Assembly: GCA_020634565.1 (NCBI GenBank) | Contig: JACKBN010000006.1 | Span: 62,001-126,000, forward strand | Length of the DNA stretch: 64,000 nucleotides | DNA from: Ardenticatenaceae bacterium | GTDB taxonomy: Bacteria; Chloroflexota; Anaerolineae; Promineifilales; Promineifilaceae | Reading direction: 5' to 3' | Part shown: positions 25,645 to 35,723 of the stretch, in pieces | Numbering within the stretch: the stretch's first letter is position 1 | Layout of the letters: each line of letters starts with the position of its first letter | Notes under the pieces: model-generated | Database searches by the model: none | Told to the model about the DNA's origin: nothing | Seen by the model: only the letters and a program-made list of their open reading frames with translations | Made by a program: the position numbers and the translations under genes

Positions 25645-26555
25645 TCATCTTCGACACCGACATGAGCCTGGGCACGCCGGGCGCAGAAATTGACGACGGG
25701 GCGGCGCTCATCTTTTTGCTGCGGGCAATGGGGGAACGGGTAGCATCTGTGACCACCACGCACGGCAACACAACCCTAGAAAATGCAGTCCACAACAGCC
25801 GCCGCCTGCTCTCGTACTTGAAGCGAACCGATTTGCCGCTGGGGCGTGGTGCAGCGCATGGCCTCATCGAGGAGAAGGCGTGGTTTGCTGGTTGGCAAGC
25901 CAGCTATGGCGAGACACCCCCCTGGCCAGACGATTCTCCACTGCCGCTGGCAGCCAATCTCATTATCGACATTGTGCGGGCTAATCCGGGGCAGGTGACG
26001 CTCATCGCCGTTGGCCCGCTGACCAACCTGGCGCTGGCCGTGCGGCTGGCGCCAGACATCGTGCCGCTGGTGCGCCAGGTGGTGACGATGGGCGGCTCCC
26101 TGGCCGATACAGACAACCCAGAGTTTAACGCCCATTGCGACCCGGAAGCGGCGCACGTTGTGCTCAACGCGGGCTGGCCGCTGCGCCTTATCGGTCTGGA
26201 AATTACGAGTCAGGTTCCCTTTTCTCGCGCTGATTTTGCCAGCTTGCCAGATGATGATCCGGCGCTCAAGCTCCTCAAAATGCAAGCTGCTGGCTGGATT
26301 GATCGGGTGGAAAGCAAGGGGTGGTCACACGATGGCTGTGCCTTGCACGATGCGCTGGCGGTAGCGGCCGTTTTTGATGAAAGTTTGTTTGAGTGGCAGG
26401 AAACGGCCGTCTCTGTCACTCTCTATCCTGAAAACCGGCGGGGTATTACCCGGGCCGTGCCGCAAGTGGGGGGGGGAGTGGAAACGGCCGTGTCAGTGGA
26501 TGCCAATCGCTGCCGTGAACTGATTTGGTCCTATCTGGTGCAGGAAAATGGCTAA
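25641..26555 (+). CDS. Inosine-uridine-preferring nucleoside hydrolase family protein
   Basis: About 304 residues from the GTG at 25641, whose GTGA overlaps the response-regulator stop; a longer reading from 25515 lies inside that gene and is rejected. The calcium-binding DTD-x8-DD signature appears as DTDMSLGTPGAEIDDGAAL with a few extra residues, then AVGPLTNLALAVRLAP, VVTMGGSLADTDNPEFNAHCDPEAA and the Asp-rich HDGCALHDALAV. It splits nucleosides (or related N-ribosides) to base and ribose. Part of a chain of overlapping genes. Confidence 0.9.
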   Translation: MIIFDTDMSLGTPGAEIDDGAALIFLLRAMGERVASVTTTHGNTTLENAVHNSRRLLSYLKRTDLPLGRGAAHGLIEEKAWFAGWQASYGETPPWPDDSPLPLAANLIIDIVRANPGQVTLIAVGPLTNLALAVRLAPDIVPLVRQVVTMGGSLADTDNPEFNAHCDPEAAHVVLNAGWPLRLIGLEITSQVPFSRADFASLPDDDPALKLLKMQAAGWIDRVESKGWSHDGCALHDALAVAAVFDESLFEWQETAVSVTLYPENRRGITRAVPQVGGGVETAVSVDANRCRELIWSYLVQENG

Positions 26556-27213
26556 ACGGTATCCTATCCCGGCTGCCGAGGCGCGGGCGGAAATTGAGGT
26601 GAAGAATTCGCGGTTTGTGGCAACGGCAGTTCCCGCCTTCAGTGTCGAGGAAGCCAGAGAATTCATCGCCCGCATCAAAGCTGAATTTAGCGACGCCACC
26701 CACAATGTGCCGGCCTTTTTGATTGGCTTTGGCAACAGCGTTACCGCCCACGCCAATGACGACGGTGAACCATCCGGCACTGCGGGACGGCCGATTTTGG
26801 CGGTGTTGCAAGGGAGCGGTCTGGGGGACATCGCCGTAGTGGTGACGCGTTATTACGGCGGCACCAAGCTGGGCACCGGTGGCCTGGTGCGTGCTTATGG
26901 TGACGCGACCAAAGCGGTGCTAGACATCCTGCCCCACGCTGAGAAAGTGCCGACGCACACCACCATGCTGGCGCTGCCCTACAATTTGCTGGAGCAGGTA
27001 AGATTGCTAGTGGGGGAGTGGAACGGCCGTATTCTCGATGAGGAATTCGCCGCCGATATCACCATGACCATGCAGTTCACCGTGGCCAAATTCCCCGGCT
27101 TTCAAGATGCTCTTCGTGAACTTACACACGGTTCACTGGCCGCCGAAATCATCGAAACCAACGAAGATACGATCATGCCTTTAGGCAGTTTTGCGGCTGA
27201 AGAAAGCAACTAA
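26548..27213 (+). CDS. YigZ/IMPACT (UPF0029) family protein
   Basis: 221 residues. The N-terminal UPF0029 domain shows EVKNSRFVATAVPA, THNVPAFLIG, NDDGEPSGTAGRPIL and VVTRYYGGTKLGTGGLVRAYGDA, the family signature; a C-terminal ferredoxin-like DUF1949 domain follows. Family members are linked to translation or proline-peptide processing, but a defined activity is not established. The start overlaps the nucleoside hydrolase by 8 nt. Confidence 0.93.
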   Translation: MAKRYPIPAAEARAEIEVKNSRFVATAVPAFSVEEAREFIARIKAEFSDATHNVPAFLIGFGNSVTAHANDDGEPSGTAGRPILAVLQGSGLGDIAVVVTRYYGGTKLGTGGLVRAYGDATKAVLDILPHAEKVPTHTTMLALPYNLLEQVRLLVGEWNGRILDEEFAADITMTMQFTVAKFPGFQDALRELTHGSLAAEIIETNEDTIMPLGSFAAEESN

Positions 27214-27318
27214 AAAACAAAACGAGATATGTTTTTACAGCAACAATGCCCATCTAAACATGTGTGAAGGATGCATGAGACGTCCATGAGATGCCACCGT
27301 AATGGCACATTGGTCATC

Positions 27319-27348
27319 TTGACTTCGGTAGCGTAAAAAGTGTATGCT
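27319..27348 (+). promoter_or_regulatory. Candidate promoter of a short transcript
   Basis: TTGACT (27319-27324), an 18-bp spacer and TATGCT (27343-27348) precede a region with a strong terminator but no recognised gene. Confidence 0.5.
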
Positions 27349-27354
27349 GGCAGC

Positions 27355-27618
27355 ACGTTACGAATGGCCATTTCAAGAACGTGATTTACATTTATTTTAA
27401 AGTTTCATTTAGTCAGAAAGGAGGTAGTGTATCGTTTTGGAATACCTTACAGAAACTCACCGGCTGGCTGGAAACTGCACCAAATAGGGCTAATTGCAGA
27501 AAAAGCAGAGCCAACACAACTAGTGAAAATGGTTACGGCCGTTTTTGGCTAGCCTCTATTTTATTAACCCACATACAGTAAATACCAAGCGAGTCTGAGT
27601 TCCAGGCTCGCTTTTTTT
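27355..27618 (+). ncRNA. Candidate small RNA or small-protein transcript
   Basis: The stretch between the promoter-like site and an intrinsic terminator (27587-27618) has no homologous gene I recognise. A GTG at 27427 preceded by AAAGGAGG opens a 41-codon frame ending at 27552, but it has no recognisable domain. An alternative frame encodes SFWNTLQKLTGWLETAP, which looks amphipathic but lacks a good start. A small RNA, a small membrane-active peptide or a decayed gene are all possible. Confidence 0.35.
27587..27618 (+). terminator. Intrinsic terminator
   Basis: AAGCGAGTCT (27587-27596) pairs with AGGCTCGCTT (27604-27613), followed by seven T (27612-27618). Confidence 0.85.
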
Positions 27619-27649
27619 ATTGCCAATCTCCAATTACTCAATCACCAAA

Positions 27650-30586
27650 TTACCTGAGCGCAGCGCGCAGCACCTCCGCCGGATGCAGCACCTGGCGGCC
27701 GGCACCATGTTTGATTTGTTGGCGGCAGCTTACCCCAGGAGCGACCAGAATTGTTTCCGGGGCGGCGGCACGCATGGCGGGCAGCAGGCGGCGCTCCGCC
27801 ATTTTCAGCGAGATGTCGTAATGCTCCGCCTCGTAGCCGAAGGAACCGGCCATGCCGCAGCAACTGCTGTCCACCTCTTCCACGGTGTAGTTGGGCGGCA
27901 GCGTCAGGGCGCGATGGGCTGGTTTGGTGCCGATGAGTGCCTTTTGGTGGCAATGTCCGTGCAAGATTAGATGGCGCTTCTCATCGGTAAAGTTCAACTT
28001 TAACTCCCCGCTATCAGCCAGTTCAGCAATAAATTCCTCGAAGCTGCGACATTGTGCGGCCACCAGCGCCACGCGCTTGTCGTTGGGCAGCAGCGATTCG
28101 TAGTCGTCGGTAAGGGCGGAGAGGTCGCTGGGTTCCAGGAAGATGATGGGCAGCCCCTGTTCGGCGAGCGGCGCGAGGTTATCGAGTACCGTTTTGGCGA
28201 TGGTGCGTGCCTTATCGACCAGACCTTTGGAGAAAGACGGCCGTCCGCAATCCGTCACCCCTGGCAAAACCACCTCAAACCCGGCCGCTTCCAGCAATTC
28301 CGTAGCGGCGATGGCGATGTGCGGGTAGTTGTAAGTGGAAAAGGTGTCGTTAAACAGCACAACTTGTTGTAGGGGCGCACTCGCGCGAGTCGCCCGTGTT
28401 TGCAAATGCTCATCAAACCAATCGGTAAACGACTGGCGGGCAAACTTTGGCAAACTGCGCTTGGCCGAGATGCCCAGCGTGCGCTCCATCCCCTTGCGAA
28501 TGAGGCCGTTGCCCAGCGTCCAGTTGGCTAAGGGAGCCATCGAACCGCCCAGGCGGCTGAGTGGGGTGATGTTGGCGAACAGCTTGTCGCGCAGGGGCGT
28601 GCCGTTGGCGTCGTGGTACTGCGCCAGGAACTCCGTTTTGATTTTGGCCATGTCCACCGAAGAGGGACATTCCGCCTTGCACGCTTTGCAGCTAACGCAC
28701 AACGCCATGATTTGGTACATGCGCTCGCTGGTGAACTCGCTTTTGGGCAGATGGCCGCTCATGGCGGCGCGCAGGGCGTTGGCCCGGCCGCGCGTGGCGT
28801 GTTCCTCTTCGCGGGTGGCTATGAAGCTGGGACACATGGTGCCGGTGGTGCGCTTGCGGCAAATGCCAGCGCCGTTACACATTTCTACGGCGCGATCAAA
28901 CCCCTGGTCGCTGCTGAAATCCAGGTGCGGCGTAATGGGAATCACCTGGTAACTTTCGCCGTAGCGCAGATTTTCGGTCATCGGCCCGGCGTTGACGATG
29001 GTGCCAGGGTTGAGGATATTTTGTGGATCGAAAATTTGCTTCACCTGCTGGTAGAGTTTGTACAAATCGGGGCCAAAAATTTCTCGTTGAGCCAGCTGCG
29101 GGCGCGACCGTCGCCGTGTTCGCTGGAGAAGGAGCCGCCGTAGCCGCGCAGCAAATCCACCGAGAAGTCGGTGATTTGGGGCAATTTGGCCACTTCGGTT
29201 GCTTTTTGGTGTTGATGAGCGGCCGTATGTGAATGCAACCAGCACTGGCGTGCGCGTAGTAAGCTACGTCGGTGCCAATGTCGTTGCAAAACTGCTCCAC
29301 CTTGGTGACGTATTCGGCTAGATGCTCCACGGGAACGGCCGCATCTTCAATGAACGGAATCGGTTTGTGGTCGCCTTTGATGCTCATCATCAGCCCCAGA
29401 CCCACCTTGCGCACGGTCCAGACGTCGGTTTGTTGGGCGGCGGTGGTGGCGCGGGTAACGGCCGTAAAATTCACCATCTGCCCTTTGAGATGCCGCTCCA
29501 AATTATCCATCTTGCTCACCAACTCCGCCTCGCTCTCGCCGTAAAACTCGGTGATGAGGACGCAGTTGGGCGTGCCCTGGATGAACCCTGAAAGCAGCCG
29601 CGCGTACTCTGGCACGTCGCGGCACATGGTCAGGCCCAGATTATCCAGCAGCTCTACGGCGGACGGACCCACTTCGAGCATGAGGGGAACGGCCGTTAAC
29701 GCCTCCGGCAAGCTGTTGAAATGGACAATCGCCAGGGCGGTCTTTTTGGGTAGCGGCACCAGGTTCAGCTTCAGCTCGGTGATGACGCCCAGGCCGCCTT
29801 CCGCGCCGCAGACCATTTTGCCCAGATTGAATCTGTTATCGTAGGGCCAGCGGTAGGTGGGACGGCCGTTGCTCACCGGCACCAATCTGTCCAAATTGTA
29901 GCCACCGCAGCGCCGCCAATGGCGCGGCGTGCCGCTGCGGATGATTTCCTGGTTGGTGGCATCCTGGGTGAGGGCGTGCATCTGGCGGTAAATGTCCCCT
30001 TCCAGGCCGCTTTTTGCGTTTGCTGCAACAATGCCGCCGACTCCAGCGGGCCAAAGCGGGTCAGCGTGCCATCGGCCAGCAGCAGTTCCATCTCCAGGAC
30101 GTGATCGGCCGTCATGCCGTACATAATCGAATGGCTGCCAGTGGAGTTGTTGGAGACGATGCCGCCCATCGCCGCCCGGTTGCTGCTGGCCGGATCGGGG
30201 CCAAACAGCAGGCCGTACTTTCGCAAATAAATGTTCAGCGCATCCAGCACGATGCCCGGCTGCACCCGCACCCACATCTCTTCCTGATTTAGTTCCAAAA
30301 CCTGGTCCAGGTGGCGCGTAAAATCCATCACCAGGGCGCGGTTGACCGCCTGCCCGGCCAGGCTGCTGCCCCCGGTGCGCGGCAGCAGCGGCACACGATG
30401 TTTGGCCGCCAGCTCCACCGCCGCCTGCACGTCATCCACCGTTTGCGGCAGGAGGACGGCGTGCGGCTTCACCTGGTAAATCGAGGCGTCGGTGCTGTAC
30501 AGGATGCGGCTGTACTCGTCCGTACGCAGTATGCCGCTGGTGCGTTTGTCTAGTTCGTTCAGGAAATCGAATAATGCTTCAGACAC
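27650..30586 (-). pseudogene. FAD-linked oxidase fused to Fe-S/CCG module (GlcD-GlcF or YdiJ type), three frameshifts
   Basis: A single gene of about 978 codons when three frames are joined. N-terminal FAD-binding domain (LLPRTGGSSLAGQAVNRA, PDPASSNRAAMGGIVSNNS), FAD-oxidase C domain (GAEGGLGVITELKLN, ending NPG), then a 4Fe-4S domain (CVSCKACKAECP) and CCG motifs (HGHCHQKAL, SSCCGMAGSFG). It would oxidise a 2-hydroxyacid such as glycolate, D-lactate or 2-hydroxyglutarate. Frame is lost at 30011-30015 (A5 on the coding strand), at 29203-29207 (A5), and at 29075-29082 (T5 or the adjacent A3). Adding one base to each run restores an uninterrupted, well-conserved protein. Assembly error or recent decay are both possible; the conservation of all domains argues for a gene that is or was recently functional. 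Confidence 0.85.
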
Positions 30587-30607
30587 GGCAGTTCTCCCTT
30601 ATGAATA

Positions 30608-30692
30608 AACCGCAGAGAGCGCGGAGAACGCAGAGAAAAAACGAGAGGCACCCTCTGTGTAACTCTGTGGTTCTCCGTGCCACTCTGTGTTC
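30608..30692. repeat. CCGCAGAG-type inverted repeat
   Basis: CCGCAGAGAGCGCGGAG on the left and CTCTGTGG/CACTCTGTG words on the right form an imperfect hairpin in the gap between the oxidase and aminotransferase genes. Confidence 0.65.
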
Positions 30693-30698
30693 CTATTT

Positions 30699-31843
30699 CT
30701 ACAAAATCTCTTTGAGGGCAGCGAGGAGCATGGTGACGTTTTCTTTGCGGCTGTTGAAGCCCATGAGGCCGACGCGCCATACTTTGCCTGCCAGTTGGCC
30801 AAAACCGCCCGCCACCTCAATGTTGTACTCGTTCAGCAGCCGCCCGGCGACCGCTTTGGCATCCACGCCATCGGGGACGCTGACGGTGGTGAGGGCGGGG
30901 ATGCGCAGGGCGGGGTCTTTGACGTGGCAGCTCAGCCCCATTGCTTCCAGCCCTTCCCAGAACAGCTCGGCGTTGGCCTGGTGGCGCGCCCAGCGCTCGT
31001 TCAGCCCTTCTTCGACAACGAGGCGCAGCCCTTCGCGCAGGGCGTACATGCTGTTGATGGGGGCGGTGTGGTGGTAGCTGCGCGTTTTGCCGTCCCAATA
31101 GTTGGCCAGCGTGGTCATGTCCAGGTACCAGTTGGGCACCTTGCCCTGCCGCCGATCTAGCTTGGCCAGAGCACGCTCGTTGAAGCTAAATGGCGAAGCT
31201 CCGGGTGGGCAGCTCAGCCCTTTTTGGAGCAGCTGTAGGCCGCATCCACGCCCCACTCGTCCAAAAAGATGGGGGCGGTGGCTAAACTGGTGACCGTGTC
31301 GATGAGGAGCAGGCAGTTGTGCTTGCGGCACAGCTCGGCGACGCCGTCCATCGGCTGGAGTGCGCCCGTGGAGGTTTCGGCGTGAACCAGGGCCAGGATG
31401 GCCGGTTTATGTTCGTCCAGCGCCTGGCTGAGGTCATCGAGGCTGAGCACTTCGCCCCACGGCCGTTCCACCCGACGCACATCTGCCCCATACCGACCAG
31501 CCATATCGACCAGCCGCTCGCCAAAGTAGCCAATGACGCCGACCAGCACCACATCGCCCGGCTCGACGAGGTTGGCCAGGGTGGCTTCCATGGCTGCACT
31601 GCCGGTGCCGCTGACGGGCAGCGTAAACGGATTGCTGGTTTGCCAGGTGTAGCGCAGCATCTCCTGAATTTCGTTCATGACGGTGATGAAGCTGGGGTCC
31701 AGATGCCCCACCTGCCGGTTGCTAATCGCTTGCAGCACGCGGGGATGGGCGTTTGAGGGACCCGGGCCGAGCAAAAGGCGCGGCGGCATATTCAACTGTC
31801 CGGTTTGCAGACGGTGGGTTTCGTTTACGTTATAGGTTTTCAT
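30699..31843 (-). pseudogene. Serine/alanine-glyoxylate type PLP aminotransferase, one frameshift
   Basis: A class V aminotransferase of about 381 codons when two frames are joined. The first part has LLGPGPSNAHPRVLQA, SGTGSAAMEATLAN and LVHAETSTGALQPMDG; it ends at SCSKKG, exactly at the PLP-lysine region. The second part continues with LSCPPGASPFSFNERAL and ends with VWRVGLMGFNSRKENV. The break is at 31221-31225, where five A are read on the coding strand and six would restore the frame. Together with the neighbouring 2-hydroxyacid oxidase it would turn glycolate into glyoxylate and then glycine. Confidence 0.85.
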
Positions 31844-31944
31844 GGCTCTTCCTTTGTGTGTTAGAGGAACAAGAATAAGGCGATCATACGTCGCCGAGGG
31901 GGATTTTTCAAGAGAATAGTCAAGGTTTATGGGTAGGCCAATTT

Positions 31945-32019
31945 ATGACGAAGAAACGAAGAGGAAGGAACAAAGAAAACAAAATGCTTTGTCACTTTGT
32001 TTCTTCGTTCCTTCGTATG
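31945..32019. repeat. ACGAAG-type inverted repeat
   Basis: ACGAAGAAACGAAG...AACAAAG is mirrored by CTTTGT...TTTCTTCGTTCCTTCGT. Imperfect hairpin in the gap downstream of kinase 1. Confidence 0.55.
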
Positions 32020-32048
32020 AAATTTCGTTTTTGGGGGAATCGCCATCG

Positions 32049-32104
32049 GTAGGGGCGCATTCCGTGTGCGCCCCAGAATGGGCAGACATGGGGTCTGCCC
32101 CTAC
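32049..32104. repeat. GTAGGGGC-type palindrome at the 3' end of kinase 1
   Basis: Begins GTAGGGGC and ends GCCCCTAC, with inner words GGGGCGCA/TGCGCCCC and GGGCAGAC/GTCTGCCC. The kinase-1 stop codon TAG is supplied by the outermost GTAG of this repeat. Confidence 0.75.
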
Positions 32105-35100
32105 GGGGATGGGGTTGGGGTGGCGGTGGGGAAGACGATCGGCGGGATGAACGGCTGCAATGTCACCACTACTATTGGGAAAATGGGAAAGACAATGGTG
32201 CCATCGTTTAGGCAAGTTTCTGGGAAATCGGCCCCGGTACGATGACCGCACCAGGCAAAATTGTCGTTGTAGTTGCCGTTGAACCGCTCACCGTTTTCCA
32301 GGGCAAAAAACTGCATGTCGCCGCTGTTGCCGCTGCGGGCCCAGGTGCCATTGAGCTGCGTGCCGCTGGCTGTGGCTTCGATGGTGCCATCGCCGTCGGC
32401 GTAGGTGCCTTCGACCTCGGTGCCATTTTGGGTGAGGCTGACGGTGCCACAACCTGAGGTTCCGCAATTCGTCGTCCAGTTGCCATACCAGGTGGCGACG
32501 CCGCACGGGTTGGGTTGTGGTTGGCCATCACGATAACCGCACCAAGCGGCCGTTTTGTCCCAGTTACCAATCCAATTCTGACCATCATCACTCAGCCAGA
32601 AATCAATCGAGCCATTTTCGCCAGCAAAAGACCAGGTGCCCGTGAGCCGGTTTTCCTCGATGATGCCTACAATCGTGCCGTTGCCAGCAGCAAATGTGCC
32701 GGAGACGGTTTCTTCGCCCTCATTGTGCGACAGGATAACGCTGCCGCAGTCCAAAAATTGGCAGCTGCTCAGCCAGACGCCGTTCCACGCGCCGGGCGGA
32801 ATGGGGGTGGGGCTAAAAGTGGGCGTGGCGCTGGGCGTTGGCGTGTTGGTAGGCGTCGCCGTGAATGTGGGCGTGTTGGTCGGCTGATTTGTAGCCGTCG
32901 CGGTGGGTGTTGGTGTGGCTGTGTCGGTGGGTGTTGGCGTGGGCAGTTCGCCGGGAGCCGGATCGAGGTTGTCCGGTTCGCCATCCCCATCCGTATCGGC
33001 ATTGGCCGGATCGGTGCCATTTCCTACCTCTTCACCGTCTGGTAAAGTGTCGCCATCCGTATCGGGGTTCAGCGGATCGGCACCCCAGGTGAGTTCGTCA
33101 CCGTCACTGAGTCCGTCGTCGTCACTATCGGGATCGTTGGGGTCGGTGCCCAAATTGTTGACTTCGTCACCATCGTTTACGCCATCGCCATCGCTGTCTG
33201 GATTGTTGGGATCGGTATTGGTGACGTCGATCTCCTGGCTGTCAGACAGGCCGTCGCCGTCGGTGTCGCCAGCGAGGCGGGCGGTTTCTGTTTGGGTGGC
33301 AATGATGGCGGCCTGGGCAACGGCCGTTGCCGTCGCATCTCGTCCCCGTCCGCTATAAGTGGCATAAACCACCGCCAATGAAATGCACAAGATGACCAGC
33401 AAAATGCCAAACACCGGAATGAGCCAGCCGGGCAAAATCGGTTTGGTGATGAGCTGCCCCTGTAAGGATTGGCTTTCGGGGCCGCTGCTTACCTGGATGG
33501 TGAAGGGGTGGGTGCTGGCATTGCCGGTAAACGGCCGTTGCGCACTGCTCACCTGAAAATCAACCGTATCTTTGCCGCCTGCCGGAACCGTGATTTGCTG
33601 GGTTGCCTGCTCAAACTGCACCGCCTGGTTGGTATCGCGGCCCGCAAGGCTGTAGGTGGCGTCAAAATTGCCGTCGTTGCGCACCAGCACCCGGCACAGG
33701 CCGTTGTTGGTCACTTCTTTGGGGCGCATGTCGATAGCAAATTGGGTAAACGGCCGTATTTGTACCGTGCCAGAAACGGCCGCTTGTTCCGATGGGCTGC
33801 TTTGGGAAACAACAACCAGACGATAACGATGCTGCCCCGAGCGGGCGCTGCTGTTTTTGGGCGGATGAATGGTGACGGGCAGCGAGCTTTGTGCACCCGG
33901 TTGCAGCTGAATTGCCTCATCGGGCAGCGTGACCCAACTGGGCGGCAAGCCCTCCAATTTGAGCAGAAAATGGTCGGTGGCGTGGCCCTGGTTGAGCAGT
34001 TCCACCTGAATTTCAGCGGCTTGCCCCGGCGATAGTTCGGCGTTGGTGGGGTGCACCACCACGCTGAGCCGTCCGGTGCTGCTTTGCATCAGCGTGCTGC
34101 CCGGCGGGCGGCTGATGGGTGTCGCGGCGGGTGCCTGGTAGGTGGGTGGCGGGGCGGTGATTAGCGGGGCTTCTGTTTTGGCGGCGGGCGCTGTGCCCTC
34201 TCGCTGCATGAAAAATGGCCCGATGCGCAGCGTTTGGCCCTTGTCCCACGGCTCGGGCACTTCTGGTTGCAGTTTGACTTCATCCAAAAAAGTACCGTTG
34301 GTGCTGCTTAAATCGGTGACGAGCCAGCCGCTGGGCGTGTGCTCCAGCCGGGCATGATGGCGCGAAATGCCATCGGCCGGCAGCGTCACATCGCACGATT
34401 CGGAGCGACCCAGCAGCACGGGGTCTGTGCCCAACTTGAAGGTGCGGGGCGATTCCCCTTTTTGGCTGATGACCAGCCGTTCGTTGGGGCTGGCGGTGAC
34501 GGCGGCGGCCATTTGCGACGGCCGTTGCACAATCATTTCTTCATGCAGTTCGGTTAGAACACTCACCACCGTTTCGTCAGATGAGGTGGAGAAGACGGTG
34601 ACATCTTTTTCGGTAAGGCCTGTTGCCGCCCGACGCAAATCAGAGGCAAACGCTTCGGCCGTTTGGTAGCGGTCGTCGGGCTGTTTGGCAATCGCTTTGA
34701 TGATGACGTTTTGCACGGCTACCGGCAGGCCGGGCTGGATGTGGCGCGGCGGCGGTGGCGTCTCGTGCATATGCTTCATCACGGCGTCGGTTGGTGTTTT
34801 TATGTCAAATGGGAGGCGACCCGTGGCCAGTTGGTACAGCACCACACCGAGCGAGTAGATGTCGGAACGGCCGTCTATCGCCGCAGAAGCCAACGCCTGT
34901 TCGGGTGACATGTACGGTAAGGTGCCCATAAACGTGCCGGACTGGGTTTCAATGCCCCCTTCCAACAGCTTGGCCAGGCCAAAATCGGTCACTTTGGCCC
35001 GAATAGGCAGCTCATCGGGGCGGGTTGGTTGATCCAGCCGCGCCACCAAAATGTTGTCTGGCTTAATGTCTCGATGGATCACCCCCAGCCGGTGTGCGTA

Positions 35101-35484
35101 GCCTAGCGCATCCGCCACCTGAGCGATGATGTTGAGCGATTCGCTCAGCTCCATTACCTGCCGCCGCTGTGCCAACTGCTTGATATACGCGCCCAAACTC
35201 AAGCCGCGCACATACTCCATCACAATGAGCAGATGGGTGGGGCTGCTGGAAAAGTTGTAGATAGCCACAATGTTGGGGTGGTTTAGCCGTGCCGCTGCCT
35301 GTGCTTCCTGCAAAAAGCGCTGCTGGAATTCTGACTGGCTGGCGAACTGGCGGTGCATGATTTTTAGAGCCACGGGGCGCGCCAGGTTTGTGTCTAAGGC
35401 GCGATAGACGGCACCCATGCCGCCCTCACCCAGTAAAGCGTCAATGCGATATTGGTCTAGCTGTTTTCCGATCAAGTCATCCAT
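32101..35484 (-). CDS. Receptor-like Ser/Thr protein kinase with FHA domain and extracellular TSP3 repeats (kinase 1)
   Basis: 1127 residues. Kinase domain (about 12-285): GEGGMGAVY loop, Lys41, HRD with Asp139, DFG at 167-169, so active. An FHA domain follows (LLGRSESCD at about 358, ISRHHARLE, STNGTFLD), which binds phosphothreonine. Then a region of immunoglobulin-like strands, one membrane helix at about 688-710, and outside it four to five DxDxDG thrombospondin type 3 repeats (about 738-846), which bind calcium in other proteins. A Thr/Pro-rich linker leads to two copies of a Cys-containing domain (WNGVWLSSCQFLDCGSV; WYGNWTTNCGTSGCGTV). It looks like a surface sensor that signals inward to an FHA-bound partner. 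Its paralogue is the next gene. Confidence 0.93.
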   Translation of the reverse strand: MDDLIGKQLDQYRIDALLGEGGMGAVYRALDTNLARPVALKIMHRQFASQSEFQQRFLQEAQAAARLNHPNIVAIYNFSSSPTHLLIVMEYVRGLSLGAYIKQLAQRRQVMELSESLNIIAQVADALGYAHRLGVIHRDIKPDNILVARLDQPTRPDELPIRAKVTDFGLAKLLEGGIETQSGTFMGTLPYMSPEQALASAAIDGRSDIYSLGVVLYQLATGRLPFDIKTPTDAVMKHMHETPPPPRHIQPGLPVAVQNVIIKAIAKQPDDRYQTAEAFASDLRRAATGLTEKDVTVFSTSSDETVVSVLTELHEEMIVQRPSQMAAAVTASPNERLVISQKGESPRTFKLGTDPVLLGRSESCDVTLPADGISRHHARLEHTPSGWLVTDLSSTNGTFLDEVKLQPEVPEPWDKGQTLRIGPFFMQREGTAPAAKTEAPLITAPPPTYQAPAATPISRPPGSTLMQSSTGRLSVVVHPTNAELSPGQAAEIQVELLNQGHATDHFLLKLEGLPPSWVTLPDEAIQLQPGAQSSLPVTIHPPKNSSARSGQHRYRLVVVSQSSPSEQAAVSGTVQIRPFTQFAIDMRPKEVTNNGLCRVLVRNDGNFDATYSLAGRDTNQAVQFEQATQQITVPAGGKDTVDFQVSSAQRPFTGNASTHPFTIQVSSGPESQSLQGQLITKPILPGWLIPVFGILLVILCISLAVVYATYSGRGRDATATAVAQAAIIATQTETARLAGDTDGDGLSDSQEIDVTNTDPNNPDSDGDGVNDGDEVNNLGTDPNDPDSDDDGLSDGDELTWGADPLNPDTDGDTLPDGEEVGNGTDPANADTDGDGEPDNLDPAPGELPTPTPTDTATPTPTATATNQPTNTPTFTATPTNTPTPSATPTFSPTPIPPGAWNGVWLSSCQFLDCGSVILSHNEGEETVSGTFAAGNGTIVGIIEENRLTGTWSFAGENGSIDFWLSDDGQNWIGNWDKTAAWCGYRDGQPQPNPCGVATWYGNWTTNCGTSGCGTVSLTQNGTEVEGTYADGDGTIEATASGTQLNGTWARSGNSGDMQFFALENGERFNGNYNDNFAWCGHRTGADFPETCLNDGTIVFPIFPIVVVTLQPFIPPIVFPTATPTPSP

Positions 35485-35723
35485 AGTGTGTGCGTTGTAA
35501 AAGCGGGAAAGTAATTTGAAAGTAAGAAGAGCCGTTTCTGCCGCTTTTACTTAAGTGAATCACCCTTTCGCGGCTCAATTTTCATTAAAATATTTTTTGC
35601 GATTCACAGTATCCGTCACAGAGGCGGGTTGTGTCAATAAATTTGGTTACATCTCTCGCTGGCTGTTTTCACGTCTTTACAGATTACGAGGTAACCAATT
35701 AACAAGATACAAGAACGATAATT

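Noticed and set aside
29075..31225. Programmed ribosomal frameshifting at AAAAAG sites
   Set aside because: Four sites in two unrelated metabolic genes, all of the same one-base type and without stimulatory structure I can see, fit sequence error or decay better. Kept only as a minor alternative.
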